Below are positions 19,011 through 29,467 of a stretch of DNA of 64,000 bases, piece by piece. The notes beneath the pieces were generated by a model. It was not told the origin of the DNA and did no database searches. It worked only from the letters and a program-made list of their open reading frames with translations. Numbering within the stretch: the stretch's first letter is position 1; each line of letters begins with the position of its first letter. The DNA is taken from positions 12,002,412 through 12,066,411 of the forward strand of contig OZ022351.1 in NCBI GenBank assembly GCA_963989245.1, read 5' to 3'. The position numbers were made by a program, and so were the translations under genes. The DNA is from Nansenia antarctica. Its lineage: Eukaryota; Chordata; Actinopteri; Argentiniformes; Microstomatidae.

Positions 19011-19619
19011 TGCCATTCTTTATTGCAATAATAACTTCTTTAATTATTTTCTAACATGATCATTTGTATTGATTAGGGAGTGTGAAAGAGCAAGTAATTA
19101 TGGACAATTGTGTTTTAACATTGGTACGGATTTTAAATTAAAAGACAGCACAGATCCCCTTTGTTCAGTTTGATGATTATAGAAATCCCACAATTGGTAA
19201 TTGTAATGGAACGTTTTCCATGTATTACTGGGAGTCCTTCTTCTGCCACTAGGGGGCATAGTTGTTTTATCTTTAGAGTCTTTTGCCAAGGCCATCTACT
19301 AACCTCTAACCTCACCAACAGAAAGCTCTGGGACCTGTACTAGACTGATTATTAATTTGATCAGTCCAGATGAATTAAATTGTCTGAACATCCACAAATT
19401 CACTCGTAAAATATGTATACATTACAATGATAACTAGCTAATAATGAAAGTACAGTATGCTGAGAGCATCTGATTTATAATAATTTGAACACCCTGAGAA
19501 GTCAAACATTTAGTCATGTATATAGTCATATCTTCTTATGAGGCTGAAGAGGCTATAGCTTACATTGCTGCTGCATATTCACCATCTCTAACAGATACAC
19601 TGATAACACACATTATATG
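19011..19619. other. Intergenic DNA, no gene recognised
   Basis: AT-rich non-coding DNA apart from the CTCF-like motif annotated at 19244-19258. Confidence 0.4.
19244..19258 (+). promoter_or_regulatory. CTCF-like motif
   Basis: TGCCACTAGGGGGCA fits the vertebrate CTCF core CCASYAGRKGGC at every position. The motif also occurs by descent in dispersed repeats, so occupancy cannot be assumed. Confidence 0.45.
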
Positions 19620-20059
19620 ATAGCGCTACAGGAAAGCGCTACAGGAAAGCGCTACAGAGAGTCGTGAGATCGGCCCAGAAGATCACCGGCGCCCCCCTCC
19701 CCTCTCTGGAAGAGCTGTACAACACACACTGCCTCAGGAAGGCCTCCAAGATCTCCAGAGACCCATCCCACCCTGGGAACGAACACTTTGTTCGGCTGCC
19801 CTCGGGCAGGCGGTTCAGGACCATGTCCGCAAGGACAAATAGACTGAAGCTCAGCTTCTACCCTAGGGCCATTCAGGCCCTGAACACAGTAAAGACCTAG
19901 GTTCTAGGCCCTGGACAATCTAGACAATTTGATGGCAGCTACTAGATTGTAATCAAGTGCAATACTGAAACACAACTGTGAACATTTCAAACCTGCAAAC
20001 TGCGACACTTTAAATGAATGTGCAATAACACTATGTGCAATATGACAACCCTCGGGTAC

Positions 20060-20693
20060 TGATATGATGCGTTTTGTGTAGCTATGTGCAAGATGCTGTG
20101 TGCCTATCAAATATTGCAATACTCATTGTGTAACCTTAAACATACTTTAAGTGTGTCCACTCTCAGGACATAAACTGACCACTCTGAGTCAGCATGCGTT
20201 TCTGTAACTGGACCTGAGCCAAATATAGAGATGGGGACCAGTTGGGACCTAAGGACAGTGGAGCCTTGTGGTGGTCAGCCAGGTGGTAGACTTATATGGG
20301 TACTGGGGTCAATAGATCAGTATATTTGGGAACGAACGGTCAGCTGACTGAGAGTCAGGTAACTGGTGACCGGAACAAACAAACCGTTATGGTAGGGAAG
20401 CAGAGGCAAGCTAGCTTCTAACTTTAGTATGTAAACATGTATGACGGGTGACCGATGATTGGCAAGGGACAGCTGTTTCCGGTGTCAGCGGAAATCTAGC
20501 ATATAAGGCCGCTGCAAAGTGTCATTAGGTGCGAGTCTCTCACCGTTGCTTGCCGTGTGTTGAGAGAGGCTGGCCCAGCGCTGTGTAATGGATTAAACTT
20601 TATCTTAATTGTCTATCTCGAGCATTAATTAATTATCATAAGGAAGCAACACCTCTCGGTCTCCGCATTCATCTGACATTCATCATCTTATCA
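20060..20693 (+). repeat. 5' LTR (634 bp)
   Basis: It starts TGATATGATGCG and ends TTATCA. A TATA box candidate (ATATAAGG, 20501) and a polyadenylation signal variant (ATTAAA, 20592) suggest U3, R and U5 borders, with transcription starting about 25-30 bp after the TATA box. Confidence 0.9.
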
Positions 20694-20696
20694 AAT

Positions 20697-20714
20697 TGGC
20701 GTTTAACGAACAGG
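20697..20714 (+). promoter_or_regulatory. Primer binding site candidate
   Basis: An 18-bp TGG-initiated sequence 3 bp inside the 5' LTR, where a tRNA 3' end (CCA) would pair. I cannot name the tRNA. Confidence 0.6.
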
Positions 20715-21550
20715 ATCCTAGATTCAGCGAGACAGGTAAGGCAGATAAACCAGTGTGGTTGTGTGCTTAACCTGAATTGTTGTTCTAGAGGGAAAAACCT
20801 GTAATTTTTTTCCTTGAATGAAGGAAAGGGGATGAATTTGATGATGGGGGGGCCAATGATTAAAATTGACTAAATATTAAAGCTTGAGTATTGCTGTGTA
20901 CATTGAAGGTCATTGATCCACATCTAGGATACGTTATAAAGGACAGAGATGCTAGGTGTCACTCTGGAGGAGATTAATACTGACACTGGATATTGATTAA
21001 TTCATAGAAGAATTGATTAAACGGAATTGGGCATTCCGGGGGTTTTTATTTATGGTTATCTGTAAGGTACAGACATATTGAGGTATTTGACAGGAAATAA
21101 GGTGAACTGCAGCACGCTTGAGTCAATTGAAACTATGAAGTAGAATGTTGATTAAGATGGTTAAATGAATAAGGTATTGACACGCAAGTGGTTATGGTAT
21201 GTAATTTGAAGTGTGATTTAAAGAAAGTGTTTAAGTGGCCTAGTAATGTGGGTTTATGATAATGAAAGATATAGGTCAGCGGTAAAAAGACAGTTGTAGG
21301 ACGATAAGAAGTTGAACGGATACGGTATTTGTGTTAATGTTAGAGCGCAACAGATTTGAGTGACAAGATTGATTTATTGAGACAGGAGAGAACAGATGAG
21401 ACGTGGATTTAAATGACCTTGATGAGACGCAATGCAACAGACTGAATTAAAGTATATGACACGAATGGTGTAACTATAAAGCTCTAACGAGACAATTTAG
21501 ATAAAAGAATTCCTTTTTACTAACATTGTGTGCAGTGTAATTAATCAAAC

Positions 21551-22777
21551 ATGGGGAATCGAATGTCTAGGACAGCAAATTGTGAAAAACGGATTATTAA
21601 GTACAAGTCGGTTAGGGACTTGCCACGAGGGGAAAATAAATCTATTAAGAAACTATTGGAAATTGATCCACACATAATTGATATTCCGATAAAATACACT
21701 GATACAGTGACACCAAAAGGATGGATTTTACTTAAATTAGGACCATTCTATGCAGAACCGTTTCTAACAAAGATTGCGGAATGGAGTGACGATAATTTCC
21801 CAAGTATCGGGAGTTTTGAAAAGAATAAACTAAAGATTATTGATGAATATTTGATATCAAACAAAAGCATTTGCGACCCATTATGGGATATTGATTACAT
21901 GAAAGAAGTCTATCAAGCATGGGTAATAATGTCTAATCAATGGCCTGGTAATATTGTCAGAAAGAAGGAACACAATAGGTTTAACCCTATACCCAAGGTA
22001 AAGGAGATACGGAGCGTGTCTCCTCCTGTACAGCCGGAACAGGCGGAGCAGTCTGTAATACGCAGCGTGGTCCGGGTGCAGGCACCATTGTTAAATATAG
22101 AGGAGAAAGTACTGTATAAACCATTAAATCTGACTGACGTATCTGCAATCATAGTCGACGCACCCAGACCCTTGATTAACCCAAAAGGATTCATAAATTG
22201 GTATAAAACAATGTTGCTCCATGGTAATTTGAATGGCACGGATTTAAGATACATTCTGATCACGTTAATGCCAGATGTTGAAATAGATACTTTGATAAAT
22301 GCTTGTGAAACTTTGAATGAAGATAATGATGGGCCATGTAGAGGTAATACAATTAATGAACGATTCCCATGGTTTAATAAACAACACAAAGTGACTCACA
22401 TTGAACAATTAACCAAATTTCTAAACGAACATGCCAGTCAAAACCGTGATATCTCACAGATTCTGAACTGTAAACGTAAGCCTAATGAAACAATGTCTGA
22501 CTTTGTAATCAGATTCCAAAATACCTGGAGAGAAAAGGCGAATTTGGAATTAGATGACAAACCTAACGCATTCTTTACAAATATGATTCTAGATGGTATT
22601 GGAGACGATGCGAAAAACTTCAAATTATCGACACCAGACATTTTCTCAATGACACCAGCATTGATTGAAAAACGAATAAGGGAATTAGAAGCTTTGGGAT
22701 TGTTTAATAAGCGATACCAACCACAAGTCTTGGAGCTGGCGCAATACGCGGACCTAGAGGGTTGGAATGAATACTAA
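21551..22777 (+). CDS. gag: Gag-like polyprotein, 408 aa
   Basis: An intact reading frame. It begins MGNRMS, a fit to the N-myristoylation signal (MGxxxS) that targets retroviral matrix proteins to the plasma membrane. A basic N-terminal matrix-like part is followed by a proline-containing linker (VSPPVQPEQ, about residues 156-164). A C-terminal capsid-like part contains RKPNETMSDFVIRFQNTW (about residues 313-330), resembling a major homology region. No CCHC zinc knuckle is visible before the stop, so nucleocapsid is either unusual or missing. It would be translated from unspliced RNA, because the 20735 donor lies upstream. Assignment as Gag rests on position, myristoylation signal and capsid-like sequence. 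Confidence 0.7.
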   Translation: MGNRMSRTANCEKRIIKYKSVRDLPRGENKSIKKLLEIDPHIIDIPIKYTDTVTPKGWILLKLGPFYAEPFLTKIAEWSDDNFPSIGSFEKNKLKIIDEYLISNKSICDPLWDIDYMKEVYQAWVIMSNQWPGNIVRKKEHNRFNPIPKVKEIRSVSPPVQPEQAEQSVIRSVVRVQAPLLNIEEKVLYKPLNLTDVSAIIVDAPRPLINPKGFINWYKTMLLHGNLNGTDLRYILITLMPDVEIDTLINACETLNEDNDGPCRGNTINERFPWFNKQHKVTHIEQLTKFLNEHASQNRDISQILNCKRKPNETMSDFVIRFQNTWREKANLELDDKPNAFFTNMILDGIGDDAKNFKLSTPDIFSMTPALIEKRIRELEALGLFNKRYQPQVLELAQYADLEGWNEY

Positions 22778-25316
22778 GCATTATGGGTAATGAAGTCTTA
22801 CGTGAAGCATGTCGAGTGATAGAGTTATAGGGAAATCATTGAGTTAAGTAATAATAATCCTTGTATTGATTAACATATTGTAAACAAATGATAAAGAGTG
22901 AAATGAATAACTATTGTATTTTCAGGACAAGCTAAATAGCTTAGCACAAACAGCAAAAGGTGGTAAGAGACACGAGTGCACTTGTGCTCCACAACGCTGC
23001 ACCAGGGACGACGCTCTGAACCAACACTATTAATAGAACTGCCCTTGCAAACAAGACGCAGCTCGGTGACACAGACACGCAGAGAACACATAGAAGTGTT
23101 AGACATGAAAATGTAGTTGTCTCTTATTGTAATTATCATACAATTCTGCATTGACTCAGTAAACGTAACATTTGAATTTACTTAGTAAACAGAGACATGC
23201 ATTGATGACTGTTGATGTTCACACAAGCAAAGAGGAATATGTGACATTTTGATTGATGAATAATCCCGAACGGACAACACAACTCTTGCCAATTCTATCT
23301 CCTGACAGAAAAAAAAAAACTGAGCGACGGACTGAAAACGGGGGCGTTGCTGAGGGCCGATCTAACAGAAGTGGGGGCTGAAATGACAGTGAACGATTGA
23401 CGGATGAGAGAAAGGGGAAACCACAAATGATAATTCTCTGTGTAACTGTAAACGAAAATGTTGTTTTTCTGTTTGAAAGCGGAAACATGATAATGACATG
23501 ACAGACTACAGACTTTGATAAAGCAATTACACATACGAATATGACGGTATTTTACACAATCAACAGTGTTAATCGGCCAACAGCTGAATGCACGAGCATT
23601 ACACATTGATGCAACATTTATGATAAAGAACCATTCACACTGACTCAAGAATGTCTCTGATAAATCTACTAAAACCAACGGGTGATTGACTGAGAAATAT
23701 TTGACTATAAGAAAGGGATAGAACATTTAAATGTTCACAGCAAATGTAAATATTAATGCAAAATAAGCTCATAGTGTACATAGACCAACGGGGAAGTATT
23801 CAAGCCATCAGTTATGATTATGATCAGAATGTTTAACAGACGGGTAGAATAGAACCTATCTACCTCATTAAAAGTATGCTTATGAGAATTGACTCAGATT
23901 GCACATTGACAGTAAATAAACTAAGTATTAAAGAACTGATTTGGATATTAAAGGGACGGTTCACGGTTTTTCACAACACACGTCCTAGTTTGAATACCCA
24001 TGGCATGAACTTCAAATGACAAATCCTTTTGTTTCCTCTAGGAGCATTGATGAAGGACGAGTTAACCATTTTGAGAGAAACTAAATGTCTGTCTACCTGT
24101 ACTTAACGATTGTGCAATCCCTGTATCTAAAAATGTCTCAGCAGGCAAGTGCAGAACTCACTAGAGGGGGGGGACCACAGGGGGCCCAACCCACTCTCAA
24201 CTCTGACGATGAGACCCAAGCAAAGGGGAAAACACGTATTATGAAACGATTACTGATTCCAGTACCATAATGATAACTATCTCTGCTATTAACAATTATT
24301 CTTGATGTTGTTGGGAATTAAGATTGAAACTAGGACAAGAGATACCGGACAGACGATGCGTGACGGGAGACACCATGTGATCCTGGCCTCGTTGTGCATA
24401 AGATGGATGGCCACAATTCTATCGGTTCTGTATACGCTCTGGGTGTTAACTAACGAAACAGACTTTACTTTAACTAAAGACTCTGACACTAATCTTGTTC
24501 GCATGCGTCGTGACATCCAGGGAGTTAAACCAAATAGCGCACTAGACTCAGTTGCAGGAGTTTGCCAGTTTGTTGACAATTGTTGTACGTATTCACCACA
24601 ACAGGAGTAAACCTTTAAGATCAGACAATGGGGACATAGAACAATAGGGGAGAGAAAAGTAGGGGGTAAGGATTTAGAGTTTCAATAACACTGTTAAAAC
24701 ATTTGAGCAAGCAGCATGAGGGTGAATGAAATAATTTCTACTGTGAGTCTCTCAATAACACAGCAACAATACAAGAGGACGAGAAGGCGAAAGACAACAA
24801 TGTTCCAGCGTCTCAGATAGTGCCTCATTGCGACCGGAAAAGCATGATGGTCCCTCTGTTGAAGATCGACCTAGGATATCGAAGACACCTAAAGAAAAGG
24901 ATTGACGATATCCCTATTTGTTAAAAATGTATAATTATGTAACAAACTATGGAAAAACATGTGATTTGAATTAATGATGGAAATGATACCTACTTCATTT
25001 GTAATGAGTAGTTAGACATAGCAATGAGAAACCTATTTGGATATTTTCTCCTTTAAACAACAAAGGTTTTTATCCAAAGGAGGTGATTATTAATCAGAGT
25101 AGTTAACCACAAAGTGACCTTTTACTCATGCCAAGTCAATTGTGGAGTGAGATGTTTGTTCACTTTGTCAGGCCACATGACTGGGAACTTGCATTTGTCC
25201 ATGGGAAAAGTCATTTAAAGACGATTCCGGGGGAGGAATGCGGGATCTCAACCATGGGGAAAGAAAGAGAAATAATTAAAGTTACTGTCCATTAGAGAAG
25301 ACAAAAAAGAGTGAGC
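22778..25316 (+). other. Internal region of the LTR element, no pol recognised
   Basis: No long open frame is present. A strong acceptor-like tract, CTTTTGTTTCCTCTAG|G, ends at 24041. Two short plus-strand frames follow: 24085-24270 (61 codons) and 24302-24610 (102 codons). The latter has one hydrophobic stretch (WMATILSVLYTLWVL) and an RMRR basic site, which could be an envelope leader remnant or an accessory frame. Splicing from 20735 to 24042 would give a subgenomic RNA for these. A purine-rich tract at about 25294-25315 is the likely primer for plus-strand synthesis. Confidence 0.5.
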
Positions 25317-25950
25317 TGATATGATGCGTTTTGTGTAGCTATGTGCAAGATGCTGTGTGCCTATCAAATATTGCAATACTCATTGTGTAACCTTAAACAT
25401 ACTTTAAGTGTGTCCACTCTCAGGACATAAACTGACCACTCTGAGTCAGCATGCGTTTCTGTAACTGGACCTGAGCCAAATATAGAGATGGGGACCAGTT
25501 GGGACCTAAGGACAGTGGAGCCTTGTGGTGGTCAGCCAGGTGGTAGACTTATATGGGTACTGGGGTCAATAGATCAGTATATTTGGGAACGAACGGTCAG
25601 CTGACTGAGAGTCAGGTAACTGGTGACCGGAACAAACAAACCGTTATGGTAGGGAAGCAGAGGCAAGCTAGCTTCTAACTTTAGTATGTAAACATGTATG
25701 ACGGGTGACCGATGATTGGCAAGGGACAGCTGTTTCCGGTGTCAGCGGAAATCTAGCATATAAGGCCGCTGCAAAGTGTCATTAGGTGCGAGTCTCTCAC
25801 CGTTGCTTGCCGTGTGTTGAGAGAGGCTGGCCCAGCGCTGTGTAATGGATTAAACTTTATCTTAATTGTCTATCTCGAGCATTAATTAATTATCATAAGG
25901 AAGCAACACCTCTCGGTCTCCGCATTCATCTGACATTCATCATCTTATCA
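25317..25950 (+). repeat. 3' LTR (634 bp)
   Basis: Same length as the 5' LTR, and I could find no substitution reading the two side by side. It ends at TTATCA|GGTAC. Confidence 0.9.
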
Positions 25951-26282
25951 GGTACACAAGGTTCAGAGATAGGAAATGTTAGGATATGTATAGCATAGCA
26001 TAGAGTACAGCACAGTGTTTTATTTGTATAGTATAGTATAGTGCAGGCCTATTCAATTAGCGGCCCGGGGGCCGCATGCGGCCCAGACGCGACCCCCGAT
26101 TGGCCCAGCCATAAAAGCAGAGAAAAACATATTTCGCGAGTGTTCAGAAATTCATGCAGAAATGTCTACAATAGTAGCCTACAGAACGTGAATATAACAC
26201 TCTAAACAAACTAAGCGGGGAGCTTAAAACAACAATGGATAATGGCTACAATTAATTTTATTCGCTCCACTTCGAGCCTCTA

Positions 26283-27146
26283 ACATCGCTTATTCCGCAA
26301 GCTGCTGTCAGAAATGTCTGCAGAGCACCACAAGCTGCTTTTGCATAACGACGTCAGGTGGCTGTCCAAAGGCAAGGCACTGGAGCGTTTCTGTGATTTC
26401 AGAGAGGAGATTACAACTTTCCGCAGCAGCAGCAGCAGCAAGCAAACGAAGGCAGAAACACACTTGAATCGCATACTGGACGACAACTTCATGGCTGATG
26501 TCTGCTTTCTGAGCGACATATTCATGAATGACCTAAATGTGGGGCTACAAGGCAGAGACAAAACTGTGATTGATCTTGTGGAACAGACGCGCGCGTTCCA
26601 AGTCGAACTGGACCTTTTCACGGCCGACTTCTGCACCGGCAGAATGCTGCATTTTCCAACGCTCCGCAAATGCGTCTCATCCCCGGCACACATCACAGAT
26701 GTGATGACTGTTTTCATTGCGAGGTTGAAAGAGAACTTTGCTGGTCGACTGGATGGACTTGCTCTGCCCGCAGAGGTGATGGGCTTTGCCAGAGACCTGT
26801 TCACTGCTGCAATAGAAGGGGACTTATCCACCAGAGGAAAGGGAGTGGTGTCTGTCTTCCATACTCGAACTTGTTGACATGCAGTCATCCGTAACCATGG
26901 CACAGGAGCTTCGCACTAATGGACCTGCGAAGTTTTGTAGTGCACCAGTTCCCTAACGTTAAGAAAGTAGCAATCCATGTGCTCAGTATGTTTGGATCAA
27001 CATACACCTGTGAATCAAGCTTTTCACACATGAACACAATAAAAAGCAGCTCTCGTTGTTCCCTGACTGACAGTACTCTTCACCAATGCCTTCGGATTGC
27101 ATTGACATCTTATGAGCCAAATGTTAATTTTAATTTTGCCATTTAG
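26283..27146 (+). pseudogene. hAT transposase remnant (ZBED/GTF2IRD2-like)
   Basis: The first frame (to a stop at 26875) encodes FRKLLSEMSAEHHKLLLHND followed by VRWLSKGKALERF, a hallmark of this hAT lineage. A middle stretch in a shifted frame (SILELVDMQSSVTMAQELRT) follows. The last frame (26919-27146) carries the C-terminal dimerisation motif (FGSTYTCESSFSHMNTIKS). At least two frame changes are needed to read through, so no transposase can be made. Confidence 0.75.
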
Positions 27147-27330
27147 CAGACGCTTTTAATCCAAAGCGATTTACAATTACGAATTACAGGGACATTCCCC
27201 CTGGAGTAACTGAGGGCTAAGTGCCTTACTCAAGGGCACACTAGTAGTGGTGTGGTTTCAGGCGGGATTTGAACTCACAACCTTCCGATCACAAGTCCAA
27301 CTCACTATCCACTAGACCACCACTACCCCA
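27135..27330. mobile_element. Fish SINE-like insertion in the hAT element
   Basis: It contains GCCATTTAGCAGACGCTTTT, CCCCCTGGAGTAACTGAGGG, CTCAAGGGCACACTAG and CACTATCCACTAGACCACCA. I recognise these as successive parts of a very common teleost short interspersed repeat. It lies just after the transposase stop region. Confidence 0.65.
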
Positions 27331-28128
27331 CATGTCACTTCTCACACTAAGAAAGTCAGCAGGGTAAGATTAGATTAGATTAGATTCAATTTTATTGTTT
27401 AACTGTAACTGTAACTTGTTTAATTGTGCACTCAAGGTGTATTTTCATTCAGTTAAAAGCACTTTGTGCCGGGGTCAGCTATGACCAACATTTTTATTTT
27501 ACAAAAGGACATTTTTTTTATTGGTATACTACTGTACACTTTTTTATGCACTTTAAGATGTGCATGGGTCAGTTGAGACCAACATTTTGTTGTTTTACCT
27601 AAAAAGTGGAAAAAGTATTGCTATTAGGTTCTGTTCAATTACAGCTCTTTTATTGTGTTCAGTCAAGTCTTTTTGACGTGCCTGTGTCAGATGTTACCTA
27701 ATTTAAAAGGAAAACTATAAATAAACTGCTTGTATGTCATTAGGCCTACATTCATTTGTGTTGGTTTGAAATGTGTCATTACCTGGTGCCTAGGCTACTG
27801 GCCGCTGAAAATGTCTGGCCCAGCTAAATTTCTTGGTTTTCAAATCTGGCCCAACCGAATTTGTAATTGAATACCCCTGGTATAGTGGATAGTGTACATA
27901 GCCTTTATTTATGTAAACCAGCTCTTTTCCCTTCTTGTTTTTAGTTTTTTTTTTCCTAGCACCAGGGGAGCCCCCCCTCCCAAATTTCGTTGTATGGTAC
28001 CTGTACTATATTAATGACAATAAAGACCATTCATTCATCATTCATGATAACAAACCAGATCAGACATTACTGTGTGGCGAAATATACCATAATCTTTCCT
28101 AAGTAGTGACAACACAAAGATAATTCTA

Positions 28129-28250
28129 AATTCCTGTGGCAGGAGAGATTATCAGAGGGGCAGAGTTTCTACCACCATCATTAGTACAGGCGCTGAAGTA
28201 TGGATAGAGTTCCTCAGTGAAGGTGCAGCCAGTGAAAGAGTAGATCAGAG
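28129..28250 (-). pseudogene. B30.2/SPRY C-terminal fragment
   Basis: Read on the minus strand it encodes IYSFTGCTFTEELYPYFSA followed by GGRNSAPLIISP. This is the terminal strand pattern of fish B30.2 (PRY-SPRY) domains found in TRIM and NLR-type immune proteins. Only about 40 residues remain and no RING, NACHT or other partner domain is nearby. Confidence 0.6.
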
Positions 28251-28329
28251 ACCTGGCCAATAATTTAAATTGGCAATTAATCTGGCAAAACATATCCCTT
28301 TCCTCCAGAAATCCCAACCACCAGTTTAC

Positions 28330-28810
28330 CCATTAAAATTTTACTCATAGGACATACTTTACTCCATATCTGCTACATAAAATAAAGACCATACCCTCAC
28401 CTAACTGTACTCTGTGCACCCAAAATACAGTTGGCACCTTTTTCATAATGGTATGGGAGTGCCCTGGAGTGGCTGATTTCTGGAGGACGGTTAGTGATGC
28501 ATTGTCCCTGATCCTGTCCAAACAGATCCCACACTCACCAGCAGTCCTATTGTTAAATGACAGTTCAACCCTAGACTTAAACATCAAATAAAGACACATC
28601 TGGCTGGCCGGCCTTACAGCGGCCAAAAGGCTTATTGCTTGCAGGTGGAAGTCACCCCATTTCTTGACCACGCAGAGGTGGATATTAGACTATATAGACA
28701 TAGCCAGCATGGAACACTGGATTGCCAACAGGCATCAGGCAATCTCTGACAATGTTTCATGCTGGGACCAAACTATAACCATTCTCAATAGGCTAATTGG
28801 GCCTGGATAA
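28330..28810 (+). mobile_element. L1-type ORF2 C-terminal fragment
   Basis: Reads CTLCTQNTVGTFFIMVWECP, then LAGLTAAKRLIACRWKSP and WILDYIDIASMEHWIA. This is the zinc-like knuckle and tail of an L1 ORF2, with an in-frame stop near 28590. It abuts the B30.2 remnant. Confidence 0.65.
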
Positions 28811-28997
28811 GATGGAGAGAGGCTCCTTCATTATGAATTTGCACTGCATCTGCAGGAGGACCAGAGCCTCAGGTATCCTGCAGGAGGTGTCTTAAGTATT
28901 TTCATTCATCTTGTGTGTCAATGAATACGAGGTTTCCTGATGGATTTGTATGTGCTGTTTGTAAAGTAGTTTTTTTTAAAAAGTATTTTACAGATTG

Positions 28998-29112
28998 TAC
29001 CCCGATAGCCCTGCTTGGGACCTCTGTGAGGACCAGTTCCCCTGTACAGAAGTCCCTGTCCAGCCCTGCTACGTCCTCCGTGAGGACCACCTCTACCTCA
29101 GGCTACTGCAAG
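28998..29112 (+). other. Exon-like segment at the left edge of the array, identity unknown
   Basis: Bordered by TTTTACAG and CAA|GTATGAG. One frame reads WDLCEDQFPCTEVPVQPCY then REDHLYLRLLQ; another is Ser/Thr-rich. The right-hand part (from about 29070) is the sequence that begins every A linker of the array, so this is the only full-length version of that segment in the window. I cannot name a family. Confidence 0.4.
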
Positions 29113-29264
29113 TATGAGCCACAATTACATCATTGTTATTTTGAATTAAAAAATAATCGCTAGCAGTAGTAGAACAGAGAAGATGGATATTAGGAAAAAG
29201 GCTAAATACAAAGAATGCAACCGTCCAAATTAAAGAAACTGATAACCTAACAGAATTACCACAG

Positions 29265-29308
29265 GTTCTTTCGCCACGAATCACAGCAATCTTTCAAAGT
29301 ATTCAACG
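29265..29308 (+). other. Micro-exon-like segment with strong splice sites, present in every array core
   Basis: A 44-bp segment lies between ACCACAG (A units) or GTCCCAG (B units) and CG|GTAAGTACAG, a near-perfect donor. It reads VLSPRITAIFQSI in one frame. A and B contexts differ by one base (CGCCACGAAT versus CGCCAAGAAT). It could splice to the CTDSPL2-like exon 159 bp downstream, but the 44-bp length changes phase relative to LSNGIP. Confidence 0.4.
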
Positions 29309-29467
29309 GTAAGTACAGAATGAGCAAGCGCAAGATGACCTGTAATAAGGCTCACAGAGACACAAACTAGCTAGCAGTAGTGGAACAGAGAAGATGGATA
29401 TTAGAAAATGGCTAAAACCAAAGAATGCAAAAAAATAAAAAATCTACTTTGTTTTGAACCTTTACAG

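Larger units (their letters stand above)
20060..25950 (+). mobile_element. Retrovirus-like LTR element with gag but no recognisable pol
   Basis: Two 634-bp LTRs (20060-20693 and 25317-25950) look identical by eye and have TG...CA ends. GGTAC flanks the whole element (20055-20059 and 25951-25955), a 5-bp target duplication. A primer-binding-site-like TGGCGTTTAACGAACAGG follows the left LTR after 3 bp. A splice donor (CAG|GTAAGG, 20735/20736) follows, then gag (21551-22777). The 2.5 kb between gag and the right LTR has only short frames and no protease, reverse transcriptase, RNase H or integrase motif. Identical LTRs with a deleted coding region point to recent movement in trans. Confidence 0.85.
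26044..27879 (+). mobile_element. Internally deleted hAT transposon with 8-bp target duplication
   Basis: Ends are CAGGCCTATTCAATTA and, in reverse, CAGGGGTATTCAATTA (14 of 16 match). GTATAGTG is present on both sides (26036-26043 and 27880-27887), the 8-bp duplication expected of hAT elements. It encloses a transposase remnant of the ZBED/GTF2IRD2-like type (next entry) and a SINE-like insertion at 27135-27330. The DNA-binding and first catalytic parts of the transposase are missing. Confidence 0.85.
19620..28050 (+). mobile_element. CR1/Rex1-like LINE 3' end, split by two younger insertions
   Basis: Positions 19640-19900 encode the reverse-transcriptase C-terminus: RSAQKITGAPLPSLEELY, HPGNEHFVRLPSGRRFRTM and FYPRAIQALN, typical of CR1/Rex1/Maui-type elements. 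Its untranslated region is cut at 20059 by the LTR element, resumes at 25956, is cut again at 26043 by the hAT element, and resumes at 27888. It ends with AATTTCGTTGTATGGTACC, ATGACAATAAAGACC and (ATTC)n at about 27983-28046, the expected 3' tail. The 5' side begins with three copies of GCGCTACAGGAAA, a truncation-type junction. Confidence 0.75.

Noticed and set aside
21937..22389. 150-codon minus-strand frame
   Set aside because: Antisense shadow of the intact gag frame.
23219..23726. Minus-strand frames of 89-143 codons inside the LTR element
   Set aside because: No recognisable motif, opposite to element transcription, overlapping each other.
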